Assembly (NCBI RefSeq): GCF_012276755.1
Contig: NZ_JAAXKX010000002.1
Location: 1-64,000 of the forward strand
DNA: 64,000 bases
Origin: Marichromatium bheemlicum
GTDB lineage: Bacteria; Pseudomonadota; Gammaproteobacteria; Chromatiales; Chromatiaceae
Direction: 5' to 3'
Position numbers and translations under genes: made by a program. Each line of letters opens with the position of its first letter. Position 1 is the first letter of the stretch. Below the pieces are notes generated by a model, which saw only the letters and a program-made list of their open reading frames with translations, did no database searches and had not been told where the DNA came from. Below, one piece after another: positions 30,140-38,333 of this stretch.

Positions 30140-32532
30140 CTAGCCCTCACGCCCCGCAGCCAGCTGCTCACGCAGGGTCGCCAGCAACTGACGGGGACGC
30201 AACGGCTTGGGGACATGGGCATCCATGCCCGCCGCCAGACAGGCCTCGCGGTCGCTCGCCATGGCGTTGGCGGTCATCGCCACGATCGTCACCCGTCTGC
30301 CCTGATCGGCCTCGCGCGCACGGATCTCGCGCGTCGCCCCGAGCCCGTCGAGCACCGGCATCTGCATGTCCATCAACACCAGATCGAAGCGCCCGGGCAC
30401 GAACCGCGCGAGCGCCTCGGCACCATGCTCGGCGAGGGTGACTTCACACCCCCAGCGCTCCAACAAGGCCCGCGCCAGGCGTTGATTGATCAGGTTGTCC
30501 TCGACCAGCAGCACCCGCGTCCCCGTGGGTAACGCCGCCACGGCGACGGTGCTCGAGGGCGCCGGACGCGGCCCATCGAGCGCCCGCAGCAACCCGAAGA
30601 TCTCTCGTGGACTCACCGGCTTGGTCAATACCGCGAAACCGGCGCCAGCACAGCGACGCGCCTCCTCACCCTGCAGCCCATAGGCGAGCAGCGCCAACCG
30701 GTGGCGCGCGACTAGACCGGTCTCGACCAGTCGCTCGGCCAGCGCCAAACCATCCTCACGCGCCGCGATCAGTGCCAACACCAAGGGGGCACGCCACGGG
30801 CATCGCCCTCGGCGACCTCCGTCGCGGTGCCCACCACGCTCAGCCCCAAGCCCTCGAGCCAACCGCTCAGAGTACGCCGCGCCAGCGGATGCGGTTCGAC
30901 CACCAGCGCCCGGCCGTGGAGACGCGGTGCATCGTCGTCATCACTGGCGCCGACACCGGCATCGCGCGGAAGGGGCAGCTCAACACGGAAACAACTGCCC
31001 TGCCCCGGTTCGCTCTGGACCTCGATCCGGCCACCCATCAACGCCACCAGACGCGCGGTAATGCTCAACCCCAGTCCGGTCCCACCGTAACGGCGGGTGA
31101 TCGAGACATCGGCCTGGCCGAAGGCCTCGAAGATCCCCCCGACCTGCTCGGGCGGGATCCCAATGCCGGTGTCGGCAACCGTGAGCACCAACCACTCGGC
31201 GGGCGCGGATACGGCCGTCTCCAGACTGACCCGGATCTCACCAGCGGCAGTGAACTTGATCGCGTTGTCACAGAGATTGACCAACACCTGGCGCAGCCGC
31301 GCCGGATCACCAACGCGGTGCCGGGGCAGCCTCGGCGAGAGCTCGAGCACCAGCTCGACCCCCTTGGCCGCGGCCTGTGTGCCGAGCGGCTTGAGGGTAC
31401 CAGTGAGGAGTTCGACGAGATCGAAGGAGATGTGCTCGAGCTCGACCCGACCGGCCTCGATCTTGGCGAAGTCGAGCAGGTCGTTGAGCAAGGTCAGGAG
31501 GGTCCCGGCCGAGGTGCGCACGATGGCGAGATAATCGCGCTGAGTCGGGGTTAGTTCGGTCTCGAGCGCCAACTCGGTCATGCCGATGATACCGTTCATC
31601 GGGGTGCGGATCTCATGACTCATGTTGGCGATGAAGCGACTCTTGGCCGCGTTGGCCGACTCGGCCATCTCCTTGGCCTCGCGCAGCTCGGTCTCGACCC
31701 GTTTCCACGAGGTGATGTCCATGGCGACCCCGGTCAGACACGGCATCGCTCGATCCGCATGACCACAGCTCGAGGCCTGAACGCGCTGATAACGCGGCTC
31801 CCCGCCGGGGAGCAGCACCCGCAGCTCGGTCTCGAAAGGGTTCGCCGCGCGCAATGATGCTGCCACTCGCGCCCGGTCCTCGGGGTGGATGCGTTGCAAC
31901 CAATCCTCCAGCCGTCCACCGAAGGACTCGGCATCGCACGCATACAGGGCCAGCATGCGCGGGTCCCAGTCGAGGCGATTGGCTTGCGGCTGCCACTCCC
32001 ACACCCCGAGCCCGGCGATGGCCGCCGCCAACTCCAGACGCGCGCGCTGATGACGCAGTTCGGCCTCGGACAGGCAGCCCCGCGCGGCATTGGCGAGGCG
32101 GCGCGACAATGGCACGAAGGCGCGTTGGAACTGGCTCGAGAGCACGCCGACATCGGCCCCGCGCAGCAGCAACAGCACCCCGAAACCATCGAGACGAAAG
32201 GCATGCAGGGCTCAGCGTGAATCGACCGCCACCAACGGCAGACCACCGGGTTGCTGAGCGAGCGTCTGATACAGCCGCTGCGGCGTCCAGCGCTCCCAGA
32301 AATCGGCATAGCAGGGGGTACGCGCGAGGTTGCGCGGCAACAGACAACACAACGGCGGTGTCGCCGAGGAGACCTGCTCGAGCTGGAGCACGGCCGCGCC
32401 GTTGCCCTCGAGCAGGCGCACCAGGCTGACCAGGAAGCGGCGCACCATGGGCTCGAGGTCAATACTCTCGCCGATGGCCATCGCCAGCGCATAGAGCACC
32501 TCGGTCTCATCACCCGGCGAGGCCGCCTTCAT
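30140..32532 (-). pseudogene. Hybrid sensor histidine kinase disrupted by a stop codon and a frameshift
   Basis: Once one gene of about 797 codons. It encodes a GAF-like N-terminus (start at 32532), a PAS domain, HisKA ([15 protein letters not shown]), HATPase ([26 protein letters not shown]) and two receiver domains. An in-frame TGA at 32212-32214 interrupts the GAF part (VDSR[13 protein letters not shown]). A one-base loss in a C-run at 30785-30789 shifts the frame inside receiver 1, after GDARGVP; continuation PLVLALIAA lies in the next frame. Receiver 1 also lacks its phospho-aspartate; receiver 2 (LVEDNLINQ, LVLMDMQMP) is intact. The start overlaps the upstream GGDEF-EAL stop (ATGA). Either decay or sequencing errors. 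Confidence 0.85.
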
Positions 32533-34616
32533 CGCGCCACTCCCGGCGGCTCGAAGGCGTCCAACAGCGCCTCGAGCGCAGCGGCCGCGAGCGGCCGTCC
32601 GATCAGATACCCCTGCCCTTGATCGACCCCGAGCGCCTCGACGAAATCGTACTGACGCTGGGTCTCGATGCCCTCGGCGATCACCGTCAACCCCAGGCTC
32701 TGCCCCATCACCGTGATCGCACGCACGATCGCCCGCGCCCGTCGCCCGCGGGTGACGGTAGCGACGAAGGCACGATCGATCTTGAGCACGTCGAGCGGAA
32801 AGTGCTGCAGATACTCGAGCGACGAATAGCCGATGCCGAAATCATCGATCGCGACCTTGAGCCCGAGCGCGCGACAGCGACCGAGCAGCTCGACGGCCGC
32901 CTCCGGCTCCTGCATCGCCAAGCGCTCGGTGATCTCGAGTTCGACACGTCCGGGATCGACCCCGGTCTCACCGAGCACCCGCTCGATCAACCCGAACAGC
33001 CCGGGGTCGAGGAACTGACGCGCCGAGAGATTGACCGCAACCCCCAGCCCCAGGTCGCGCCAGGCAACACACTGACGACAGGCCTGCTCCAACACCCAGG
33101 CACCGACCGGCTGGATCAGCCCGAGCGATTCGAGCAGCGGGACGAAACGCGCCGGCGAGAGTTCGCCCCAGCGCGGGTGGCGCCAGCGCAGCAACGCCTC
33201 GACCGCGACGACCCGCCCCGAGTCGAGTTCGAGCTGCGGCTGGTAGTGGAGATGGAACTCCTCGCGCTCGAGCGCACCGTGCAATGCCCGCTCCAGCTCC
33301 AGCGCAGCCGACAACCCCTGGCGCAGCTGCGGCTCCGCCAGCGCCTCCTCGCTCAGCGTGCCACGCACCCGCGCCAGCCGCTGCGCCTGTTCGGCCAACG
33401 CGAGCAGCTGCTTGGCGTCGTTGGCATGGCGCGGATAACAGGCAACCCCACCACTCAGGGTCAGCACCAGCTCACGCCCCTCGACCGGATAGGGCTGCCC
33501 GAGTGCGCGCAGCAACTGGGCAAAGCGCGCCTGCAACGTCTGTAGATCGGCGCCACACAGCAGCACCGCGAACTCATCCCCCCCGACCCGAGCGACGGCC
33601 TCGGGCGGGGGGGCCGCCAGCTCGAGCCGACGCGCCAACCGACCCAACAGCTGGTCGCCGGTCGACTCGCCGAGTGCGTCATTGAGACGATGGAATTCGG
33701 TCAGATCGATCCAGCCGACCAGCACCCCGGTCTCAGCCGCCGCATGCAGCATCGCGTCGGCCTGGCGCAGGAACAGCCGCCGGTTGGCCAGGCCGGTCAG
33801 CTCGTCATGCAGCGATAGATAGTCGACCAGGGCCTCGGTGCGGCGCATCTCGGTGAGGTCCTGGAGCACCCCCAGGACACGATCGGTGTCGTACTCGGCC
33901 CGCTCCCCGACCACCCGCAACAGGCGCTCGCCCGCCTCGGTGCACAATCGGAACTCGAACTCGAGCTGTCCCCGACCGCCCCCAGCCATCTGCACCATGC
34001 GCTCGACCCGGGCGCGGTCTGCGGGATGGACCAGCGCCAACACCGAGGACAGTCGCCCGAGTGCCTCCGGGTCAACCCCGAGCAATGCCGGCGCGTCATC
34101 CGACCAGGACAAGGCATCATCGGCCAGCGACCACTGCCAGAAGGCCAGACGCGCGATGCGACGCGCCACGCGCTCGTGTTGATGGTTGCGCTGCACCTGC
34201 AGGCTGAGCGCACCCGCGTGTAGCGCATAGCGAACGCGCTGGATCAGCAGTGACCAGTTGATCGGCTTGACCATGAAATCGGTCGCCCCGGCCTCCAGCG
34301 CAGCCTCGAGGGTCTCGACCTCATCGGCCCCGGTGACCATGATCACCGGCGTGACGCCTTCGACCTCGAGGGCGCGGATCCGCCGACAGACCTCGACCCC
34401 GTCCATTCCCGGCATGCGGACATCGAGCAACACCAGATCCGGCGGGCTGCGCGCAAAGCACGCAAGCGCCTGTGCACCACTGACCGCCGGCTCGACGACG
34501 AACCCCTGGCGTCGCAACGCACCGCAAATCAGCCCCCGGGTCGGGGCATCGTCATCGACGACCAGCACCCGACCGTGCACGTCCGCCCCCTGCGTATCGT
34601 GCGCTTGCGTCCCCAT
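32529..34616 (-). CDS. Response regulator with PAS, GGDEF and EAL domains
   Basis: A 695-residue c-di-GMP turnover protein. Receiver domain, residues about 16-130: RVLVVDDDAPTRG, LVLLDVRMPGMDG, KPINWSLL. A PAS-like region, about 150-255 (FWQWSLADDALSWSDDAPALLGV), follows. The GGDEF domain has an intact active site (RVGGDEFAVLL) and the EAL domain has VEALLRWRHP, LEITERLAM and IDDFGIGYSSL, so both enzymatic activities look possible. It is first in a minus-strand pair, overlapping the broken hybrid kinase by four bases; that kinase was probably its input. Confidence 0.94.
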   Translation of the reverse strand: MGTQAHDTQGADVHGRVLVVDDDAPTRGLICGALRRQGFVVEPAVSGAQALACFARSPPDLVLLDVRMPGMDGVEVCRRIRALEVEGVTPVIMVTGADEVETLEAALEAGATDFMVKPINWSLLIQRVRYALHAGALSLQVQRNHQHERVARRIARLAFWQWSLADDALSWSDDAPALLGVDPEALGRLSSVLALVHPADRARVERMVQMAGGGRGQLEFEFRLCTEAGERLLRVVGERAEYDTDRVLGVLQDLTEMRRTEALVDYLSLHDELTGLANRRLFLRQADAMLHAAAETGVLVGWIDLTEFHRLNDALGESTGDQLLGRLARRLELAAPPPEAVARVGGDEFAVLLCGADLQTLQARFAQLLRALGQPYPVEGRELVLTLSGGVACYPRHANDAKQLLALAEQAQRLARVRGTLSEEALAEPQLRQGLSAALELERALHGALEREEFHLHYQPQLELDSGRVVAVEALLRWRHPRWGELSPARFVPLLESLGLIQPVGAWVLEQACRQCVAWRDLGLGVAVNLSARQFLDPGLFGLIERVLGETGVDPGRVELEITERLAMQEPEAAVELLGRCRALGLKVAIDDFGIGYSSLEYLQHFPLDVLKIDRAFVATVTRGRRARAIVRAITVMGQSLGLTVIAEGIETQRQYDFVEALGVDQGQGYLIGRPLAAAALEALLDAFEPPGVAR

Positions 34617-34731
34617 CTAGTCCTCCGTCTCACCCGATCGCACGCGATCCAAGGTTGAGGCAGGACAGGTCGAAGCAAACGACCGCGGGTCGCACGGCAT
34701 CCACCAGCGTCATCAGCATGAGGAGATCACC

Positions 34732-35070
34732 ATGGCCCATATCGACCCCGAGGCGCTCAGCGAGCTACGCGACCTGCTCGGTGGGGAGCTCGACGCCATC
34801 GTCCTCACCTTCGCCCAACAGCTGCCCGTACAGCTCGAGCGCCTGGAGGCGCTGCCACTGAGCGAGTGCGGCGAACTGGCCCACGCCATCAAGGGTAGCG
34901 CCGGCAACATCGGCGCCACCACCCTCGCCCGCGCCGCCACCACACTCGAACAGGCCGCCCGCGCCGGGGAATTCGAGGCGGCCGCTCACGCCCGCGCGTG
35001 CCTGCGCCCCCTGGCCGTCAACACCCTGGAGGAATTGCGCGCGTGCGGCGCGCTACGCGAGGCGCCCTGA
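34732..35070 (+). CDS. Histidine-containing phosphotransfer (Hpt) protein
   Basis: A 112-residue single-domain phosphotransfer protein. The motif AHAIKGSAGNIGA contains the phosphorylated histidine and family lysine/glycines at about residue 50. It is a four-helix bundle by composition, with no kinase of its own. AGGAGA lies 6 bases before the ATG. Its stop overlaps the next start (TGATG). It is divergent from the GGDEF-EAL gene, so it was plausibly part of the relay from the hybrid kinase. Confidence 0.9.
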   Translation: MAHIDPEALSELRDLLGGELDAIVLTFAQQLPVQLERLEALPLSECGELAHAIKGSAGNIGATTLARAATTLEQAARAGEFEAAAHARACLRPLAVNTLEELRACGALREAP

Positions 35071-36302
35071 TGTCAAGATTGCCCCACGGCGCAAGCGACA
35101 TGCGCCCGGTCTTCGTCGGTCGTCAGCCGATCTTCGACGCCAATGCCGAGATCGCCGCCTTCGAGCTGCTGTTTCGCGCCGGACACACCGACAGCGCCGA
35201 GATCAACGACGCCGACTGGGCCACCACCGAGCTGCTGCGCACCGCCTTCGTCGATATCGGTGTCGAGAACCTGGTCGGCGATCGACTCGCCTTCATCAAC
35301 CTCTCGCCACGCTTCATCGGGCGCGAGGTGATCGCCGCCTTACCCGCCGAACGCACCGTACTGGAGCTGCCAGCAACCAGTGAAATCGGCCCCCAGACCC
35401 TGGCCGGCATCCGCTTGCTCAGAGAGCAGGGGTTTAGGATCGCGCTGCGCTGCCCGGACACGAGAATACCGCCAGCGCACGTGCTCGCGTCCATCGATCT
35501 GGTCAAGCTCGATGCCCGGGCCTGCACGGCACAGCAACTCGAGACGCAGTACGCCCGCCTCAGCGCCCATGCCCGCCCCCTGGTCGCCGAGAAGATCGAG
35601 GATGAGGCGACACTCGCGCGCTGCCGCAGGCTCGGATTCGATTATTTCCAGGGGTTCTACCTCTCTTATCCCAACGTGGTCGAGGGACAGCGCCTGGCTG
35701 GCGCGGCGCTCGCATTGGTGCGCCTGATCGAACTCCTACAACGACCCGACGCCTCGGTGACCGAGATCAGCCGGACCATCACCAGCGACGCGGCGCTCAG
35801 TCTCGAGATCCTACGCCTCGCCAACAGCCCCCGCTTCCGCCGCCAGGAGCCGGTCGAATCGATCGAGCACGCCCTCTTCGTGCTCGGCCGCACCACCATC
35901 CGTCACTGGGCGCTCTTGCTGATGTTGCGCCGCACCCCGGGCTCACCGGTGGCGATCGAGCAGATCCTGATACGCGCCCGCATGGGCGAGTTGCTCGCCC
36001 CCGTGCTCGCCCCCGGGAACGAGGCACAGCGCTACTTCACCCTGGGGCTGCTCTCAGCGCTCGAGCGCTTCCTCGGCATCGCCCTCGAGGACATCGTCGA
36101 ACAGATGCGCCTGGGAGCGGAGTTGCGTACGGCCTTGCTCAATCATGAAGGGAGCATGGGGCTGGCGCTGGAGATCATCGAGGGGTTCGAGCAGCCCGAC
36201 GCGCGCCCCCCCGATGACCTCGTCGTCTCCGCCGGATGGCTCTCGACGCGCTACCTCCAAGCCATCGACTGGGCCCGCGAGACGCTCGACGCACTCAGAT
36301 GA
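35070..36302 (+). CDS. EAL-HDOD signalling protein (YuxH-like)
   Basis: A 410-residue protein with an N-terminal EAL-like fold (VFVGRQPIFDANAEIAAFELLFR, VLELPATSEI, IDLVKLDAR, GFDYFQGFYLSYP) and a C-terminal HDOD domain (ITSDAALSLEILRLANSP, ALFVLGRTTIRHWALLLM). The EAL catalytic residues are not conserved (ELL in place of EAL; no DDFG), so it is probably a regulatory, non-enzymatic member. It starts in overlap with the Hpt stop, implying coupled synthesis. Confidence 0.9.
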   Translation: MSRLPHGASDMRPVFVGRQPIFDANAEIAAFELLFRAGHTDSAEINDADWATTELLRTAFVDIGVENLVGDRLAFINLSPRFIGREVIAALPAERTVLELPATSEIGPQTLAGIRLLREQGFRIALRCPDTRIPPAHVLASIDLVKLDARACTAQQLETQYARLSAHARPLVAEKIEDEATLARCRRLGFDYFQGFYLSYPNVVEGQRLAGAALALVRLIELLQRPDASVTEISRTITSDAALSLEILRLANSPRFRRQEPVESIEHALFVLGRTTIRHWALLLMLRRTPGSPVAIEQILIRARMGELLAPVLAPGNEAQRYFTLGLLSALERFLGIALEDIVEQMRLGAELRTALLNHEGSMGLALEIIEGFEQPDARPPDDLVVSAGWLSTRYLQAIDWARETLDALR

Positions 36303-36314
36303 GGAAGCAAACGG

Positions 36315-37247
36315 ATGACGATGACCCACCATGCCACCGCCGCACTGCTCGGGATCGTACTGCTGCCACCGCTCGCCGGCGCCGCCGGGTTCGATTGCGA
36401 TCGCGCCTCGACCCCGGTCGAGCACGCCATCTGCACCGATACCGAACTCGATGCCCTCGATGCCCGGCTCGCGGATCACTACCGCGCCGCGCAGGCGGGG
36501 CGCCCGCCCGCCGAGCGCGAGGCGTTGCGCCAGGCCCAGCGCCGCTGGCTGGCCGCGCGCAACCGCTGCGGTCCGGATCGGACCTGCCTGCGCGAGCACT
36601 ATCAGCAACGCCTCGAGGCACTGGCACCACCGCGGGCGCAGCTCACTCATAGCGGTCCGCACTACCAACTCGAGGCCAGCTATCCGCGCTTCGCCGGGGC
36701 GGCGGAGGCGATCAATCGCGCGGTGCGCGAGTACGTCCAGGACCAGGTCGACGGCTTTCTCGCCAGGACCGAGGAACGCCTGGCCGAGCCCGAGCCACCG
36801 CTCGGTCCGGCCTGGTCGTTCGCGCTCGAGGGCGAGGCGGGGCATCGCACCGAGTGGCTTCAGGTGATCGTGTTCGAGGGCTACGAATACGACGGCGGGG
36901 CGCACGGCATGCCGCTGCTCGCGCCGCTGCTGCTGGACCTGACCACGGCCCGCCCGCTCGACCCGGCAGCACTGTTCCGCACCGACAGCGCCTGGCTCCA
37001 GCGCTTGGCTCGACACAGCCGCGCGGCACTCGCCGAACGCGATCTGCTCGGCGCCGACAGCGATTGGATCCATCAGGGTACCGCGCCCGTGTCGGAGAAC
37101 TATCAGTGGCTCTTACCCGGCCCCGACGGACTGACGGTGATCTTCCCACCCTATGCGGTCGCCCCCTATGCCGCCGGCGCGCAGCGGGTCTTGATCCCCT
37201 ATGGCGAGATCGACGACCTGCTCGCTCGACCGATGCGGGCAGACTGA
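36315..37247 (+). CDS. Exported LprI-like/DUF3298-type protein
   Basis: A 310-residue protein with a signal peptide (HHATAALLGIVLLPPLAGAAG). An LprI/DUF1311-like Cys-rich module follows at about 25-100 (FDCDRASTPVEHAICTDTELDALDARLADHYRAA and RRWLAARNRC). The C-terminal two thirds resemble DUF4163/DUF3298 proteins (YEYDGGAHGMPLLAPLLLDL, VIFPPYAVAPYAAGAQRVLIPY). Members are periplasmic, some bind lysozyme or act near the cell wall; no function is claimed. It lies 12 bp after the HDOD gene and may be co-transcribed. Confidence 0.82.
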   Translation: MTMTHHATAALLGIVLLPPLAGAAGFDCDRASTPVEHAICTDTELDALDARLADHYRAAQAGRPPAEREALRQAQRRWLAARNRCGPDRTCLREHYQQRLEALAPPRAQLTHSGPHYQLEASYPRFAGAAEAINRAVREYVQDQVDGFLARTEERLAEPEPPLGPAWSFALEGEAGHRTEWLQVIVFEGYEYDGGAHGMPLLAPLLLDLTTARPLDPAALFRTDSAWLQRLARHSRAALAERDLLGADSDWIHQGTAPVSENYQWLLPGPDGLTVIFPPYAVAPYAAGAQRVLIPYGEIDDLLARPMRAD

Positions 37248-37298
37248 GCAGCGACGCCGAGCGCCCGCCCGCTCAGGGACGGACGCCAAACGGCGGGG

Positions 37299-37652
37299 TT
37301 AGATAAAAACACTCACCAGTTTGTAGGCCGAGCGTTCGACAGCCTTGTTGACGAAGGCGCCGACGAGGGCCTTGCCGAACAGGTGACCGGCCGTGTTCGT
37401 CAGCGTGCCCGTGCCCGGCCCGACCTCGACACAGCCGTGTTGCTCGAGCGCCGCGAGCAACTGTGCGCGGCCGATCCGTTCGGGATCGTAAAGCAGGGTC
37501 AGACTCGATGCGCGCGGATTGAAGCGCACCTCACGCACGCCCTCGAGCGCCAACAGCTGGCGCTGCGCCTCGCCGTCGAGTAGCGAGCGACAACGCAATG
37601 CTGCCGAACGGACCCGCAATCGCCCAGGGACATGATGGATGTAATGACGCAT
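37299..37652 (-). CDS. Small HMA2-like protein with HxxPGRLRVR motif
   Basis: A 117-residue protein. The N-terminus MRHYIHHVPGRLRVRSAALR and a following ferredoxin-like pattern (ALEGVREVRFNPRASSLTLLYDPE) resemble heavy-metal-associated domains, but no CxxC metal site is present. A glycine/alanine-rich C-terminus (GHLFGKALVGAFVNKAVERSAYKLVSVFI) may contact membrane. The same motif begins the nearby P-type ATPase and the protein at 42452. It is divergent from the cupin gene, with a Fur-like site between. Confidence 0.78.
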   Translation of the reverse strand: MRHYIHHVPGRLRVRSAALRCRSLLDGEAQRQLLALEGVREVRFNPRASSLTLLYDPERIGRAQLLAALEQHGCVEVGPGTGTLTNTAGHLFGKALVGAFVNKAVERSAYKLVSVFI

Positions 37653-37974
37653 GGAAGCCTCGGAACTCTTGTCGCAGGAAGGTCATCGATGTGCCTGGCC
37701 CGGCGCCGGCGATCATCGGTTCAGGAACCACCGCATCCATGTCGACGTCGCGCACCACCAGATCCCGTCGGGGTGATCGGACAACGAGGGACGACCTCGC
37801 GGGACGACCCGAAGGCGCGAACGCGAACAGTTATCGATAATAGTTATCAATCAATCCAGAAACAAGGGGTACGCGTTTGTTTCTTGCCGGCAACCTTGCT
37901 ATTTTCGGACGGATCAGCGGGAGGCGTGTACGCGCGTGTCCCCTTCCCATCCCTGCCGGAGCATTGAAGATTTC
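37653..37974. other. Divergent regulatory region between HMA2-like and cupin genes
   Basis: Gene-free 322 bp. It contains a conspicuous AT-rich stretch near 37828-37866 in otherwise GC-rich DNA, including the Fur-like palindrome listed separately. It could drive both divergent genes. No other structure is evident. Confidence 0.6.
37835..37849. promoter_or_regulatory. Predicted Fur box
   Basis: CGATAATAGTTATCA matches the 7-1-7 Fur consensus TGATAATNATTATCA at 12 of 14 defined positions. Flanking GTTATC and CAATC extend the repeated-hexamer character. It lies 125 bp before the cupin ATG and 183 bp before the HMA2-like start, so iron-dependent repression of either or both is plausible. Confidence 0.65.
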
Positions 37975-38325
37975 ATGAAAGACGCAGACTGGCTCCTCTT
38001 CCAGCTCGACGACCTGATCGCGAGCGTCGATCACAACGGTGTCGCACTCAAGGAATTCCTGCGTACCCCGTCGCTCTCCTGCTCGGTCTATCATCTACCG
38101 GCCGGTTCCAAGGACATGGCCAGCGCCCACGAGGAGGACGAGCTCTATCTGGTGCTCGAGGGGCGCGCGCAGCTACGGGTCGGTGACACCGTGCGGCTGG
38201 TCGAGAAGGGCACCCTGATGTACGTGCACGCCGCCTGCAGCCACGCCTTCTTCGATATCGAGGAAGACCTCACGGTACTGGCCTTCTTCGGCGCCCCGGT
38301 CCGCGCCCACCTCCCGCCCGGCTGA
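37975..38325 (+). CDS. Cupin-domain protein
   Basis: A 116-residue single-domain beta-barrel protein. Cupin motif 1 is seen in SAHEEDELYLVLEGRAQLRVGD (metal-ligand His and Glu positions), and motif 2 around YVHAACSHAFFDI. No catalytic partner is adjacent; function could be metal or small-molecule sensing or an unknown enzyme. The ATG at 37975 with GAAG upstream was chosen over an upstream in-frame start. A Fur-like site lies 125 bp before it. It ends 8 bp from the convergent ATPase stop. Confidence 0.8.
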   Translation: MKDADWLLFQLDDLIASVDHNGVALKEFLRTPSLSCSVYHLPAGSKDMASAHEEDELYLVLEGRAQLRVGDTVRLVEKGTLMYVHAACSHAFFDIEEDLTVLAFFGAPVRAHLPPG

Positions 38326-38333
38326 TCCCGCCC

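Noticed and set aside
32212-32214. TGA in the hybrid kinase as a selenocysteine codon
   Set aside because: It lies in a GAF-like region with no redox role, no SECIS-like hairpin was recognised, and a second frameshift lesion exists in the same gene.
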